In this document: piece after piece, positions 35,646-42,873 of the stretch
Layout: every line of letters begins with the position of its first letter
How positions within the stretch are numbered: position 1 is the stretch's first letter
Origin: a bacterium BMS3Abin11
GTDB lineage: Bacteria; Pseudomonadota; Gammaproteobacteria; BMS3Bbin11
Assembly: GCA_002897635.1 (NCBI GenBank)
Contig: BDTD01000012.1
Location: 1 to 46,565 of the forward strand
Direction: 5' to 3'
Length of the DNA: 46,565 bases
The notes under the pieces: generated by a model
Seen by the model: only the letters and a program-made list of their open reading frames with translations
Database searches by the model: none
What the model was told of the DNA's origin: nothing
Made by a program: the position numbers and the translations under genes

Positions 35646-35655
35646 TGTCTATAAT
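35627..35655 (+). promoter_or_regulatory. Candidate sigma-70 promoter of the epimerase gene
   Basis: TTGATC (35627-35632) and consensus TATAAT (35650-35655) are 17 bp apart, the optimum spacing, and 52 bp upstream of the start codon. The -35 hexamer lies inside the repeat terminus. A GAAGGA ribosome site lies six bases before the ATG. Confidence 0.55.
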
Positions 35656-35707
35656 CCGCGTTTGACACTGGAAAGACAATCAAAGACAGGACATTGAAGG
35701 ATATAAG

Positions 35708-36706
35708 ATGAAAGTACTGGTTACTGGAGGAACAGGTTTTACTGGCAAGGCACTGGTCAGACGCCTGATTAATGAGGGACATGAAGTCGTAGCGCTTGAT
35801 TATAAGGAAGGGCTGGCAACCGATGAGCTCCGCAATATGGGGGCCGAAGTGGTTATTGGCAGTGTGGCGGATAAGGAAGTGGTTGAAAAATGCATGCAGG
35901 GGGTCGATGTGGTCCAGCATCTGGCTGCGGCATTCAGGGAACTCAATGTACCTAATAGCTATTACGACGAAATCAATGTGGGTGGTACCCGTAATGTTCT
36001 GGAAGCAGCTGAGAAACAGGGCGTGAGTAAATTCATTTACTGTAGCACCTGTGGTGTGCACGGAAATGTTGAAAACCCACCTGCAAATGAAGATGCACCC
36101 ATTAATGCAGCAGACTATTACCAGCAGACCAAGTATGCCGCCGAGCCGGTGGTACACGAGTTTGCAAACAGAGGTATGAAAACAGTTATTACAAGACCCG
36201 CCGCCATCTATGGGCCCGGCGACCCGGAACGCTTTTATATGATTTTTAAACGTGTGAACAGGGGCAGCTTTCCCATGTTTGGCAGTGGTAAAACCCTGTA
36301 TCACCCTCTTTATGTGGAAAACCTTGTGGATGCACATATGCTGGCTATGGAGCCAGGCAAGGGTGATGGCCAGACATTCCTCATTGCCGATGAAGAATAT
36401 GTTGCCATTGATGACCTGGTCAGAAGAGTGGGTAAAGCGCTGGGCGTGGATGTAAAAATTCAGTATTTCCCTATATGGCCGCTCATCATTGCAGGACACG
36501 CATTCGAAAAAGTATGCAAACCTTTCAAAATTACGCCGCCGATATTTCCACGGCGAGTCGACTGGTATCGACAGAACCGCGCCTTTGACATAAGCCGGGC
36601 CAAAAAAGAGCTGGGATATGTACCCAAAGTGGGCCTTGATGAAGGGCTGGCCAAAACGGCCGAGTGGTACCGGAGTGAAGGCTATCTCCAGGGAACCTCT
36701 GATTAA
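35708..36706 (+). CDS. NAD-dependent epimerase/dehydratase (extended SDR, 3beta-HSD-like)
   Basis: A 332-residue extended short-chain dehydrogenase. The N-terminal NAD fold is VLVTGGTGFTGKALVRRL. VVQHLAAAF follows, and the active site has FIYCSTCGVHG with YYQQTKYAAE (Tyr-x3-Lys). The C-terminal part RRVDWYRQNRAFDISRAKKELGYVPKVGLDEGLAKTAEWY is the substrate-domain end common to sugar epimerases and 3beta-hydroxysteroid-type enzymes. The substrate is not evident. It may serve glycan or hopanoid-type lipid synthesis. Its last four codons and stop come from a palindromic mobile sequence. It is convergent with phoU with no intergenic base. Confidence 0.85.
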   Translation: MKVLVTGGTGFTGKALVRRLINEGHEVVALDYKEGLATDELRNMGAEVVIGSVADKEVVEKCMQGVDVVQHLAAAFRELNVPNSYYDEINVGGTRNVLEAAEKQGVSKFIYCSTCGVHGNVENPPANEDAPINAADYYQQTKYAAEPVVHEFANRGMKTVITRPAAIYGPGDPERFYMIFKRVNRGSFPMFGSGKTLYHPLYVENLVDAHMLAMEPGKGDGQTFLIADEEYVAIDDLVRRVGKALGVDVKIQYFPIWPLIIAGHAFEKVCKPFKITPPIFPRRVDWYRQNRAFDISRAKKELGYVPKVGLDEGLAKTAEWYRSEGYLQGTSD

Positions 36707-36722
36707 TCAGAGGTTCCCCTGG
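36688..36722. terminator. Perfect palindrome at the epimerase/phoU junction
   Basis: CCAGGGAACCTCTGATT is followed at once by its reverse complement with one extra C. It spans both stop codons: the epimerase ends in GAT TAA within it, and phoU ends in CTC TGA from the other strand. It is a head-to-head pair of the CCTCTGATTAAT-type mobile terminus. It probably acts as a bidirectional hairpin terminator. Only a short TCTTTT follows on the plus strand. Confidence 0.7.
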
Positions 36723-37441
36723 TCTTTTCCCGAACTATACTGCTCCCGTATCTGCTCCAGACTGACATGTCGTACATCATGCCCTTTGACCAGGTAGATC
36801 ACGTATTCACAGATATTGGTGGAATGATCACCGATTCGTTCCAGTGAGCGCGCACACCAGTTCAGGCGCAACACGTTTTTTACTTCACGCGGGTCTTCCA
36901 TCATGTGGGTAATCAGCATACGGGTAAGTGATTCAAACTCCCGATCGATTTCCGGGTCACGTCCCGCTACCCTGATCGCTGCCTCCACATCCATACGGGT
37001 GAAGGCATCGAGTGCACCGTGCAGCATCTCGATGACATGTTCACCCAGGTGTAGTAAGTCTGAATAGTAGGATTGCGGCTCCTGGCTGTTGGCCAGTTTT
37101 AAGGCAAAACGACCAATTTTTTCCGCTTCATCACCAATCCGCTCAAGATCCGATATGGTTTTGATAACAGTCAGAATCATGCGTAAATCACTGGCAGCAG
37201 GCTGTCTGCGAGCAAGAATATCAGTACATTCCGCATCGATTTCGACCTCCATACCATTTATCCGATAGTCTGAGGTGGCGACTGTTTCCGCCAGGCTGCT
37301 ATCGCCCTTGATCAGTGACCGCAAGGCATTCTTACACTGCTTTTCAACCATGCCGCCCATGGTCATAACCTTGCTGCGCAAGTCTTCAAGTTCTTCGTTA
37401 TATTTTCTTGAAATATGCTGATCAATTTGCAGGTTTTCCAT
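36707..37441 (-). CDS. phoU: Phosphate signalling protein PhoU
   Basis: A 244-residue all-helical protein with two PhoU repeats. MGGMVEKQCKNALRSLIKGD is in the first, and the E/DxxxD metal-binding patterns of each repeat are seen in KTISDLERIGDEAEKIGRFAL and NWCARSLERIGDHSTNICEYVIYLVKG. It bridges the Pst transporter and PhoR, keeping PhoB off when phosphate is plentiful. It is last in the pst operon, 161 bp after pstB. Its final codons are supplied by the palindromic element. A TCCTC/GAGGA-type ribosome site precedes the start. Confidence 0.96.
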   Translation of the reverse strand: MENLQIDQHISRKYNEELEDLRSKVMTMGGMVEKQCKNALRSLIKGDSSLAETVATSDYRINGMEVEIDAECTDILARRQPAASDLRMILTVIKTISDLERIGDEAEKIGRFALKLANSQEPQSYYSDLLHLGEHVIEMLHGALDAFTRMDVEAAIRVAGRDPEIDREFESLTRMLITHMMEDPREVKNVLRLNWCARSLERIGDHSTNICEYVIYLVKGHDVRHVSLEQIREQYSSGKDQGNL

Positions 37442-37453
37442 TATTTTCTCCTC

Positions 37454-37599
37454 AACCCGGATGTTTCATAGGAATGCAGATTTTTCCAAAAACTGCATAG
37501 CGTTGATTGGGACATTATATATTTTCAAGTATAGGATAGTTCTTCATTATGTTTTACTGTTAAGGCACATATTTAGCGTTCTTATGAAATATCCGGGTT
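37454..37599. repeat. Long inverted repeat between pstB and phoU
   Basis: AACCCGGATGTTTCATA (37454-37470) and TATGAAATATCCGGGTT (37583-37599) are 17-bp arms with one mismatch, about 112 bp apart. An inner ATGCAG...CTGCAT hairpin lies near the left arm. It may be a MITE-like insertion or a processing structure uncoupling phoU from pstB. Confidence 0.65.
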
Positions 37600-37602
37600 A
37601 AT

Positions 37603-38547
37603 TCAGCCGAATCGTCCGGTAATATAACTTTCTGTCAGCTGGTGTTTGGGTGTGGTAAATATCTCCCGTGTATTACCGACTTCTATCAGTTTTCCTAGAT
37701 GGAAATAGGCTGTACGCTGTGATACACGTGCTGCCTGCTGCATGGAATGGGTGACGATGACGATAGTGTATTTCTCTTTTAACTCATCCATCAACTCCTC
37801 AATACTTGCGGTGGCGATTGGATCCAGTGCCGAGCAGGGTTCGTCCATCAGGATGACTTCGGGGCTAACGGCTATGGCGCGTGCGATACACAGGCGTTGT
37901 TGCTGACCGCCTGATAGACCAGTACCCGGTTTATCCAGCTGATCTTTCACTTCATCAAACAGGCTGGCACGACGCAGGCTCTTTTCGACAATGTCATCCA
38001 GCTCTGCCTTGTTTTGTGCCAGGCCGTGGATACGCGGCCCGTAAGCCACATTTTCAAAGATCGACTTTGGAAACGGGTTCGGTTTCTGGAACACTATGCC
38101 GACGCGTGCACGCAACAGTACAATATCCATTTCCGTATCATATATATCCTCACCATCAAGCGTGATATTACCCTCAAAGCGGCAGCCGGGAATGATCTCG
38201 TTCATGCGGTTGATGGTTCGTATAAAGGTAGATTTACCACAGCCTGAGGGGCCAATCATGGCGATAATCTGATTGCCGCCGATATCTAGCGATACATCAA
38301 TGATGGCCTGCTTGTCGCCATAGTAGACATTGACGTTGCGCGCAGAAATTCTGGCATTGTCGATGAAAGGCTGGCCTACCGTCTCTTGTTGTCCGGTATT
38401 GCTTGATGCGCGGATATCAAATTCACGCGGATCCGGCTGCATTTCGCCTGCAGGTTTATCGACAAATATATCTGTAGCGGAGCCCTTGTCTGTCACGCTC
38501 GTGTCAGTCACTATGGAGTCGTCCTTTATCATTATTCCAGTCTGCAT
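37603..38547 (-). CDS. pstB: Phosphate ABC transporter ATPase PstB, with N-terminal extension
   Basis: A 314-residue ABC ATPase. Walker [20 protein letters not shown]-loop [21 protein letters not shown], signature [15 protein letters not shown] and Walker [14 protein letters not shown], all PstB-typical. The first about 65 residues are an acidic, low-complexity extension not found in E. coli PstB. An alternative ATG five codons in would still leave most of it. It powers phosphate import with PstC and PstA. Confidence 0.95.
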   Translation of the reverse strand: MQTGIMIKDDSIVTDTSVTDKGSATDIFVDKPAGEMQPDPREFDIRASSNTGQQETVGQPFIDNARISARNVNVYYGDKQAIIDVSLDIGGNQIIAMIGPSGCGKSTFIRTINRMNEIIPGCRFEGNITLDGEDIYDTEMDIVLLRARVGIVFQKPNPFPKSIFENVAYGPRIHGLAQNKAELDDIVEKSLRRASLFDEVKDQLDKPGTGLSGGQQQRLCIARAIAVSPEVILMDEPCSALDPIATASIEELMDELKEKYTIVIVTHSMQQAARVSQRTAYFHLGKLIEVGNTREIFTTPKHQLTESYITGRFG

Positions 38548-38559
38548 TGTATCAGGACT

Positions 38560-39870
38560 CTACTTTAGTTCGAATCGCTTGCGCAGGTAAATAGCCAGTG
38601 CATTCATCAAGATCAAAAATCCCAGCAGTACCATTATGGCGGCAGAGGTCTTTTCTATAAATCCGTGTTCCGGGTTGTCGGACCACAGATAGACCTGTAT
38701 CGGCAGTACTGTTGACGGATCCGTCACACCACCAGGTACATCCACTATAAAAGCGACCATGCCGATCATTAACAAAGGTGCAGATTCACCCAGTGCCTGG
38801 GCCATGCCAATTATCGCACCAGTTAATACGCCAGGCATCGCGACTGGCAACACATGATGAAATATAGTCTGTAGTTTTGACGCACCGATGCCGAGGGCGG
38901 CCTCACGGATGGAAGGTGAAACGGCCTGAATCGCGGTGCGCGATGTAATGATAATTGTTGGTAGTGTTATCAGTGCAAGCACGATGCCGCCAACCAGCGG
39001 TGCAGAGCGCGGTAGTCCAAAGAAGTTGATGAAAACAGCCAGCCCCAGTAGGCCATAAACGATGGACGGCACGGCGGCCAGATTATTTATATTAATTTCG
39101 ATTAGATCGGTGAACCGGTTGCGCGGTGCAAATTCCTGTAAATAAATAGCGGCAAAGACGCCTATCGGGAAAGCGAGCAGAAAGGTAACCGACAGGGTAA
39201 AGAAGGATCCAAACAAGGCAGCTTTGATACCTGCCAGCTCGGGTTCACGGGAATCACCAGCAGTAAAGAACGTGGTATTGAAGCGTGTATCGGTAAGGCC
39301 CGCTTCTTTCAGCTGATTTAACCAGCCTATTTGATTGTTTTTTACGCGCCGGTCGGATTCCGGGGTGTCCATACTCACCTGCCCTTTCAAATAGCTGTTG
39401 GCTTCGGAATGTGTCCGCAGCCAGAATTTCCTGGTCTGTCCAATAGCCTCAGGGTGGTTGACGACATAATCGCGCAGTTTATATTCGGCCCCGGCACTAA
39501 TTAGCCGGTATAGCTGGTGCTTCTCTTTTCGTCCAGTGACTTCAGGAAATTTTTTGCGCAGACTGCTTTTGATCACAGCGTCATAATTCGCCTGCCGTAA
39601 TTCATCTGCTGTTGATTTAGCATCTACGCCGAGCTTCTCAGGATCCAGATTAATGGAGAGCTGGATAAAGCTTTGCGTAAAGGCCGGCGTCCCTTTGCTG
39701 ACAATATCTGCAAGCAACAGAAATAAAAAAACAAAGCCCGTTAACACTGCAAGCCGGCCATACCACTGGAAGCGTTTTTCACGCGCATAGCGCTTCCTTA
39801 ATGATGCTGCTATCACAGCGGTATTCGGATTTGTACTTCTGTCTGAATTGCTGTCCGTCTGTTTATTCAT
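38560..39870 (-). CDS. pstA: Phosphate ABC transporter permease PstA (long form)
   Basis: A 436-residue permease. TM1 (LAVLTGFVFLFLLLADIVS) is followed by a large periplasmic insert (about residues 60-195, rich in charged residues), then the conserved permease domain: LLAFPIGVFAAIYLQEF, LAAVPSIVYGLLGLAVFI and AALGIGASKLQTIFHHVLPVAMPGVLTG, the coupling EAA loop. The ATG at 39870 overlaps the pstC stop by eight bases and gives the better N-terminus. The long insert, shared with the extended PstC beside it, marks a subtype distinct from E. coli PstA. Confidence 0.93.
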   Translation of the reverse strand: MNKQTDSNSDRSTNPNTAVIAASLRKRYAREKRFQWYGRLAVLTGFVFLFLLLADIVSKGTPAFTQSFIQLSINLDPEKLGVDAKSTADELRQANYDAVIKSSLRKKFPEVTGRKEKHQLYRLISAGAEYKLRDYVVNHPEAIGQTRKFWLRTHSEANSYLKGQVSMDTPESDRRVKNNQIGWLNQLKEAGLTDTRFNTTFFTAGDSREPELAGIKAALFGSFFTLSVTFLLAFPIGVFAAIYLQEFAPRNRFTDLIEININNLAAVPSIVYGLLGLAVFINFFGLPRSAPLVGGIVLALITLPTIIITSRTAIQAVSPSIREAALGIGASKLQTIFHHVLPVAMPGVLTGAIIGMAQALGESAPLLMIGMVAFIVDVPGGVTDPSTVLPIQVYLWSDNPEHGFIEKTSAAIMVLLGFLILMNALAIYLRKRFELK

Positions 39871-41251
39871 ATTGCTCACGGTATTTTCTGACCACATAGA
39901 GGGCGATGACGTTGAGTAGTAGAGTCACGAAGAAAAGTGACAGGCCCAGGGCAAAAGCGGCCAGCGTTTTTGGACTGTCGAATTCCTGATCACCGACCAG
40001 CAGGGTAACGATTTGCACCGTCACCGTGGTCACTGCCTCCAGTGGATTGATAGTCAGGTTTGCCGATAGCCCGGCAGCCATGACAACAATCATGGTCTCG
40101 CCGATGGCGCGGGACACGGCAAGCAGCACACCGCCAACGATGCCTGGTAAGGCAGCAGGCAGTACGACCTTTCGTATCGTCTCGTTCATCGTTGCGCCCA
40201 GACCCAGCGAGGCTTCACGCATGGCATCGGGCACTGCATTGATAATGTCGTCTGATACTGACATGACGAAAGGGATGATCATAATGCCCATAACCAGGCC
40301 GGCGGCCATGGCGCTTTCGGAAGATACGTTGAGGCCTAAGGATTCACCCAAATTACGGATAAAAGGCGCCACAGTGAGTGCGGCAAAAAAACCGTAAACG
40401 ACTGTCGGCACACCGGCCAGCATTTCCAGTACCGGTTTACTTATAGAGCGAAAACGCTTGGTTGCATATTCGGACATGTAGATAGCGGACATCAGGCCGA
40501 TAGGCACGGCAATCAACATAGCAACCAGTGTAATCAGTAGCGTGCCGACAAATAAAGGCACAAAGCCAAATGAACCGGATGCCGCCACCTGGTCGGCACG
40601 GATGGCCATCTGTGGACTCCATTCCAGCCCGAACAGAAAGTCTGTAATGGGAATGATCTTAAAAAAACGTACGGCTTCAAACAACACAGACAGGACGATG
40701 CCGGCCGTCGTCAGTACCGCAACAAATGAACAGGCAAAGAGTACCCACTTGAAGATGCTCTCAACATTATTGCGGGCACGGAATGAAGGCCTGATTTTCT
40801 GTATGGCTATTCCTGCACCTAAGACAACTATAACAAAGACCAACGCAATCTTGATCATACGGCTTGAAGATAACAACGAGTTTAAATAGGAAGCTGCTCC
40901 AATCTGATCTGCATTGAGTTGTGAGCTATCTATATTGCCAGCGGCAAAACTGACGATTTGATTGTAGTAGAGTCCGAGCTGGCTTTCCTGCATACTTTGT
41001 ACGCTTTTCGGCAGGCTTGCCAGTACCATGTCGTACACTACCCTGTGTTCAAGTCCCATCCACAGGAGCAGAATGAATAAGGCCGGCAGGCCGGCCCACA
41101 GTGCCGTCATATAGCCGTAATATCGGGGCAAAGAGTGCAGCGATTTGATGCCACCATGCCCAGCTGCTACAGCCTGCGAACGCCTGTAGCCCAGCACGAA
41201 ACTGATCACTGTTAGGATGATCAGTGTGAGAAAGACTGTAGATGTCTGCAT
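39863..41251 (-). CDS. pstC: Phosphate ABC transporter permease PstC (long form)
   Basis: A 462-residue permease. Two or three extra N-terminal membrane segments (FLTLIILTVISFVLGY, LWAGLPALFILLLWM) and a periplasmic stretch precede the usual permease domain. That domain holds VPLFVGTLLITLVAMLIAVPIGLMSAIYMSEYA, EMLAGVPTVVYGFFAAL and EASLGLGATMNETIRKVVLPAALPGIVGG (EAA loop). E. coli PstC has about 320 residues, so this is the extended type. It follows pstS by 36 bp. Confidence 0.94.
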   Translation of the reverse strand: MQTSTVFLTLIILTVISFVLGYRRSQAVAAGHGGIKSLHSLPRYYGYMTALWAGLPALFILLLWMGLEHRVVYDMVLASLPKSVQSMQESQLGLYYNQIVSFAAGNIDSSQLNADQIGAASYLNSLLSSSRMIKIALVFVIVVLGAGIAIQKIRPSFRARNNVESIFKWVLFACSFVAVLTTAGIVLSVLFEAVRFFKIIPITDFLFGLEWSPQMAIRADQVAASGSFGFVPLFVGTLLITLVAMLIAVPIGLMSAIYMSEYATKRFRSISKPVLEMLAGVPTVVYGFFAALTVAPFIRNLGESLGLNVSSESAMAAGLVMGIMIIPFVMSVSDDIINAVPDAMREASLGLGATMNETIRKVVLPAALPGIVGGVLLAVSRAIGETMIVVMAAGLSANLTINPLEAVTTVTVQIVTLLVGDQEFDSPKTLAAFALGLSLFFVTLLLNVIALYVVRKYREQYE

Positions 41252-41287
41252 GCGTGTTAATTAACGACCTCGACAATCAGGGTATAA

Positions 41288-42430
41288 CTACATTTTCAGC
41301 ACCTTAAGACTTTTTATGCTTTTCCGAACTTGTAGTAATTCTTTATTGCTTAGTGGGATTAGCCCTCTTTCAGGCAGGTAACCGTCTTCACCCATGGCCT
41401 TTTTTGAGGCGAACGCCAGGGCGTATTCCAGAATGCCGGGAATTTTACCCACGTGTGCATTCTTTATATAGAAGTATAACGGACGTGATACCGGGTAGTC
41501 ACCACTGGCAATAGTATCAAAGCTTGGTTCCACACCGTCAATTGTAGAGCCCTGTATCTTGTCAGCATTCTCCTCGAGATAGCTGAAGCCGAAGATGCCT
41601 AGCGCATTCGGATTGGCCTGCAGTTTCTGTACGATCAGGTTGTCGTTCTCGCCAGCCTCAATATAAGCACCATCTTCACGTACCGCATAGGCGATAATTT
41701 TGAAGATACTCTTGCCTTTGGGAGCCTTGCCTTTTTTCTTCTTCATGCTGTCATAAACTGTTGACGCAATACCCAGTTTGGCCATCATGGCCTTGATCTC
41801 GTCAGCCTGAGAGGCCTTCATGCCACGCAATGCCTTGAGATCAGGAATCATCTTTGCACCACCACCAAGGGCCAGTTCAGCAAAGGCATCACGGGTCCCG
41901 GATGTTGGTGGTGGCCCGAGTACTTCAATTTTTATCGCTGGCAAGCTGGCGTTGACGTCTTTCCAGGTAGTATTGGGGTTGGCAATCACTTTACCACCAG
42001 AACCGGGTACCATTTTAGCAAGTGCCATGTATAAGTCTTTGCGTGTCAGATTAAAATGTGGTGCTTTTTTTGAGTTTGCAATGACGATACCGTCATAGCC
42101 GATCAGTACCTCGGTTATGCTGGTAACCCCATTCTTCTGGCACTTTTTATACTCACTTTTTTTGATACGGCGTGAGGCATTGGTAATATCCGGTGTGTTG
42201 GCCCCAACGCCTTTACAGAATAATTTAAACCCACCGCCGGAGCCGGTAGATTCAATCTTGGGCGTTTTGAAATTACTGGAACGTCCAAAACGCTCAGCAA
42301 CAACCGTGGCAAAGGGATATACTGTCGAAGACCCGACAATGTTTATGGTATCACGCCCAATCGCATGGGCGTTGGTGATGCTGCTTATAGCTGCCGCAAT
42401 GATAATACTGTGTATAATAAATTTTTTCAT
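41288..42430 (-). CDS. pstS: Periplasmic phosphate-binding protein PstS
   Basis: About 380 residues. A signal peptide (MKKFIIHSIIIAAAISSITNAHA) precedes NIVGSSTVYPFATVVAERF and ESTGSGGGFKLFCKGVG, the phosphate-binding PstS signature. TSGTRDAFAELALGG and FGFSYLEENADKI follow. The ATG at 42430 gives a proper signal peptide, and an upstream in-frame ATG at 42445 is possible. A Pho box with correctly placed -10 lies upstream. It delivers phosphate to PstCA. Confidence 0.93.
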   Translation of the reverse strand: MKKFIIHSIIIAAAISSITNAHAIGRDTINIVGSSTVYPFATVVAERFGRSSNFKTPKIESTGSGGGFKLFCKGVGANTPDITNASRRIKKSEYKKCQKNGVTSITEVLIGYDGIVIANSKKAPHFNLTRKDLYMALAKMVPGSGGKVIANPNTTWKDVNASLPAIKIEVLGPPPTSGTRDAFAELALGGGAKMIPDLKALRGMKASQADEIKAMMAKLGIASTVYDSMKKKKGKAPKGKSIFKIIAYAVREDGAYIEAGENDNLIVQKLQANPNALGIFGFSYLEENADKIQGSTIDGVEPSFDTIASGDYPVSRPLYFYIKNAHVGKIPGILEYALAFASKKAMGEDGYLPERGLIPLSNKELLQVRKSIKSLKVLKM

Positions 42431-42484
42431 GTTAGATAGTCCCATTGTTATTTATTAGAATCAGTGTCTTAGTTACTCGACGGG

Positions 42485-42518
42485 ATTTTAGAAACTAATT
42501 GTTACAGGATTATGACAA
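42485..42518 (-). promoter_or_regulatory. Pho box and -10 of the pstS promoter
   Basis: On the minus strand the sequence reads TTGTCAT AATC CTGTAAC, two 7-bp PhoB half-sites with the standard 4-bp spacer (42501-42518). Ten bases later comes TAAAAT (42485-42490) as the -10. This is the expected PhoB-activated layout, with the box in place of the -35. Confidence 0.8.
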
Positions 42519-42598
42519 TGCAAATTCTTTTAAGGCCGTTCTCGCACTGTTGTGAATAGCCAGTTGTAGGAGATTCGCTCGGCGCGATGTCCTGGACA

Positions 42599-42818
42599 AA
42601 AGACTCGGGACTAAGGACGAAAGAACAGGAAGTTGATGAGTTTTAATCCCTATGGGCATAATTCCCCGTGGCTTGCCACGAAAACTGTAGGTGCGAATTC
42701 ATTCGCACAATGTGCATAAACATTGGCATCGCTGTGCGAATGAATTCGCACCTACATTTAATACCCCGTCAGCTTGCTGCGGGGTAGTTTATTCTTTCAT
42801 CCTTAGTCCCAGGTCTTT
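42599..42818. repeat. Outer inverted repeat surrounding repeat copy C
   Basis: AAAGACTCGGGACTAAGGAC... (42599-42625) and its inverted partner (42792-42818) form 27-bp arms with about three mismatches. They enclose the 152-bp repeat plus 16 bases. Copy C therefore appears nested in an older palindromic repeat. Confidence 0.75.
42642..42793 (+). repeat. 152-bp palindromic repeat, copy C
   Basis: This is the third identical copy, in the same orientation as A and B. It lies upstream of the pstS promoter and downstream of phoR, and is nested between the arms of another inverted repeat. Confidence 0.95.
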
Positions 42819-42873
42819 CATCTCTTACTTGAAAAATCGCGCCAGGGACGACGCTATATAAGTGTTGAAAATC

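Larger units (their letters stand above)
35217..35707. other. Intergenic region, 491 bp
   Basis: This gap lies between the divergent CofD-fusion gene and the epimerase gene. It holds short open frames on both strands without convincing ribosome sites. A minus-strand stretch (35232-35444) reads LLIRIPEAAVWFTGLLCE and could be a decayed gene, but I cannot assign it. The right end has a mobile-element terminus and a promoter for the epimerase. Confidence 0.5.
42446..42873. other. Intergenic region between phoR and pstS
   Basis: This 428-bp gap contains the pstS promoter with its Pho box, then repeat copy C (42642-42793) flanked by a further 27-bp inverted repeat. The repeats separate the phoBR and pst transcription units. 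No gene is seen. Confidence 0.75.

Noticed and set aside
35630-36499. A 289-codon minus-strand open frame
   Set aside because: It is antisense to the epimerase, whose NAD fold and active site are intact. Its predicted protein is Cys/His/Ile-rich and matches nothing.
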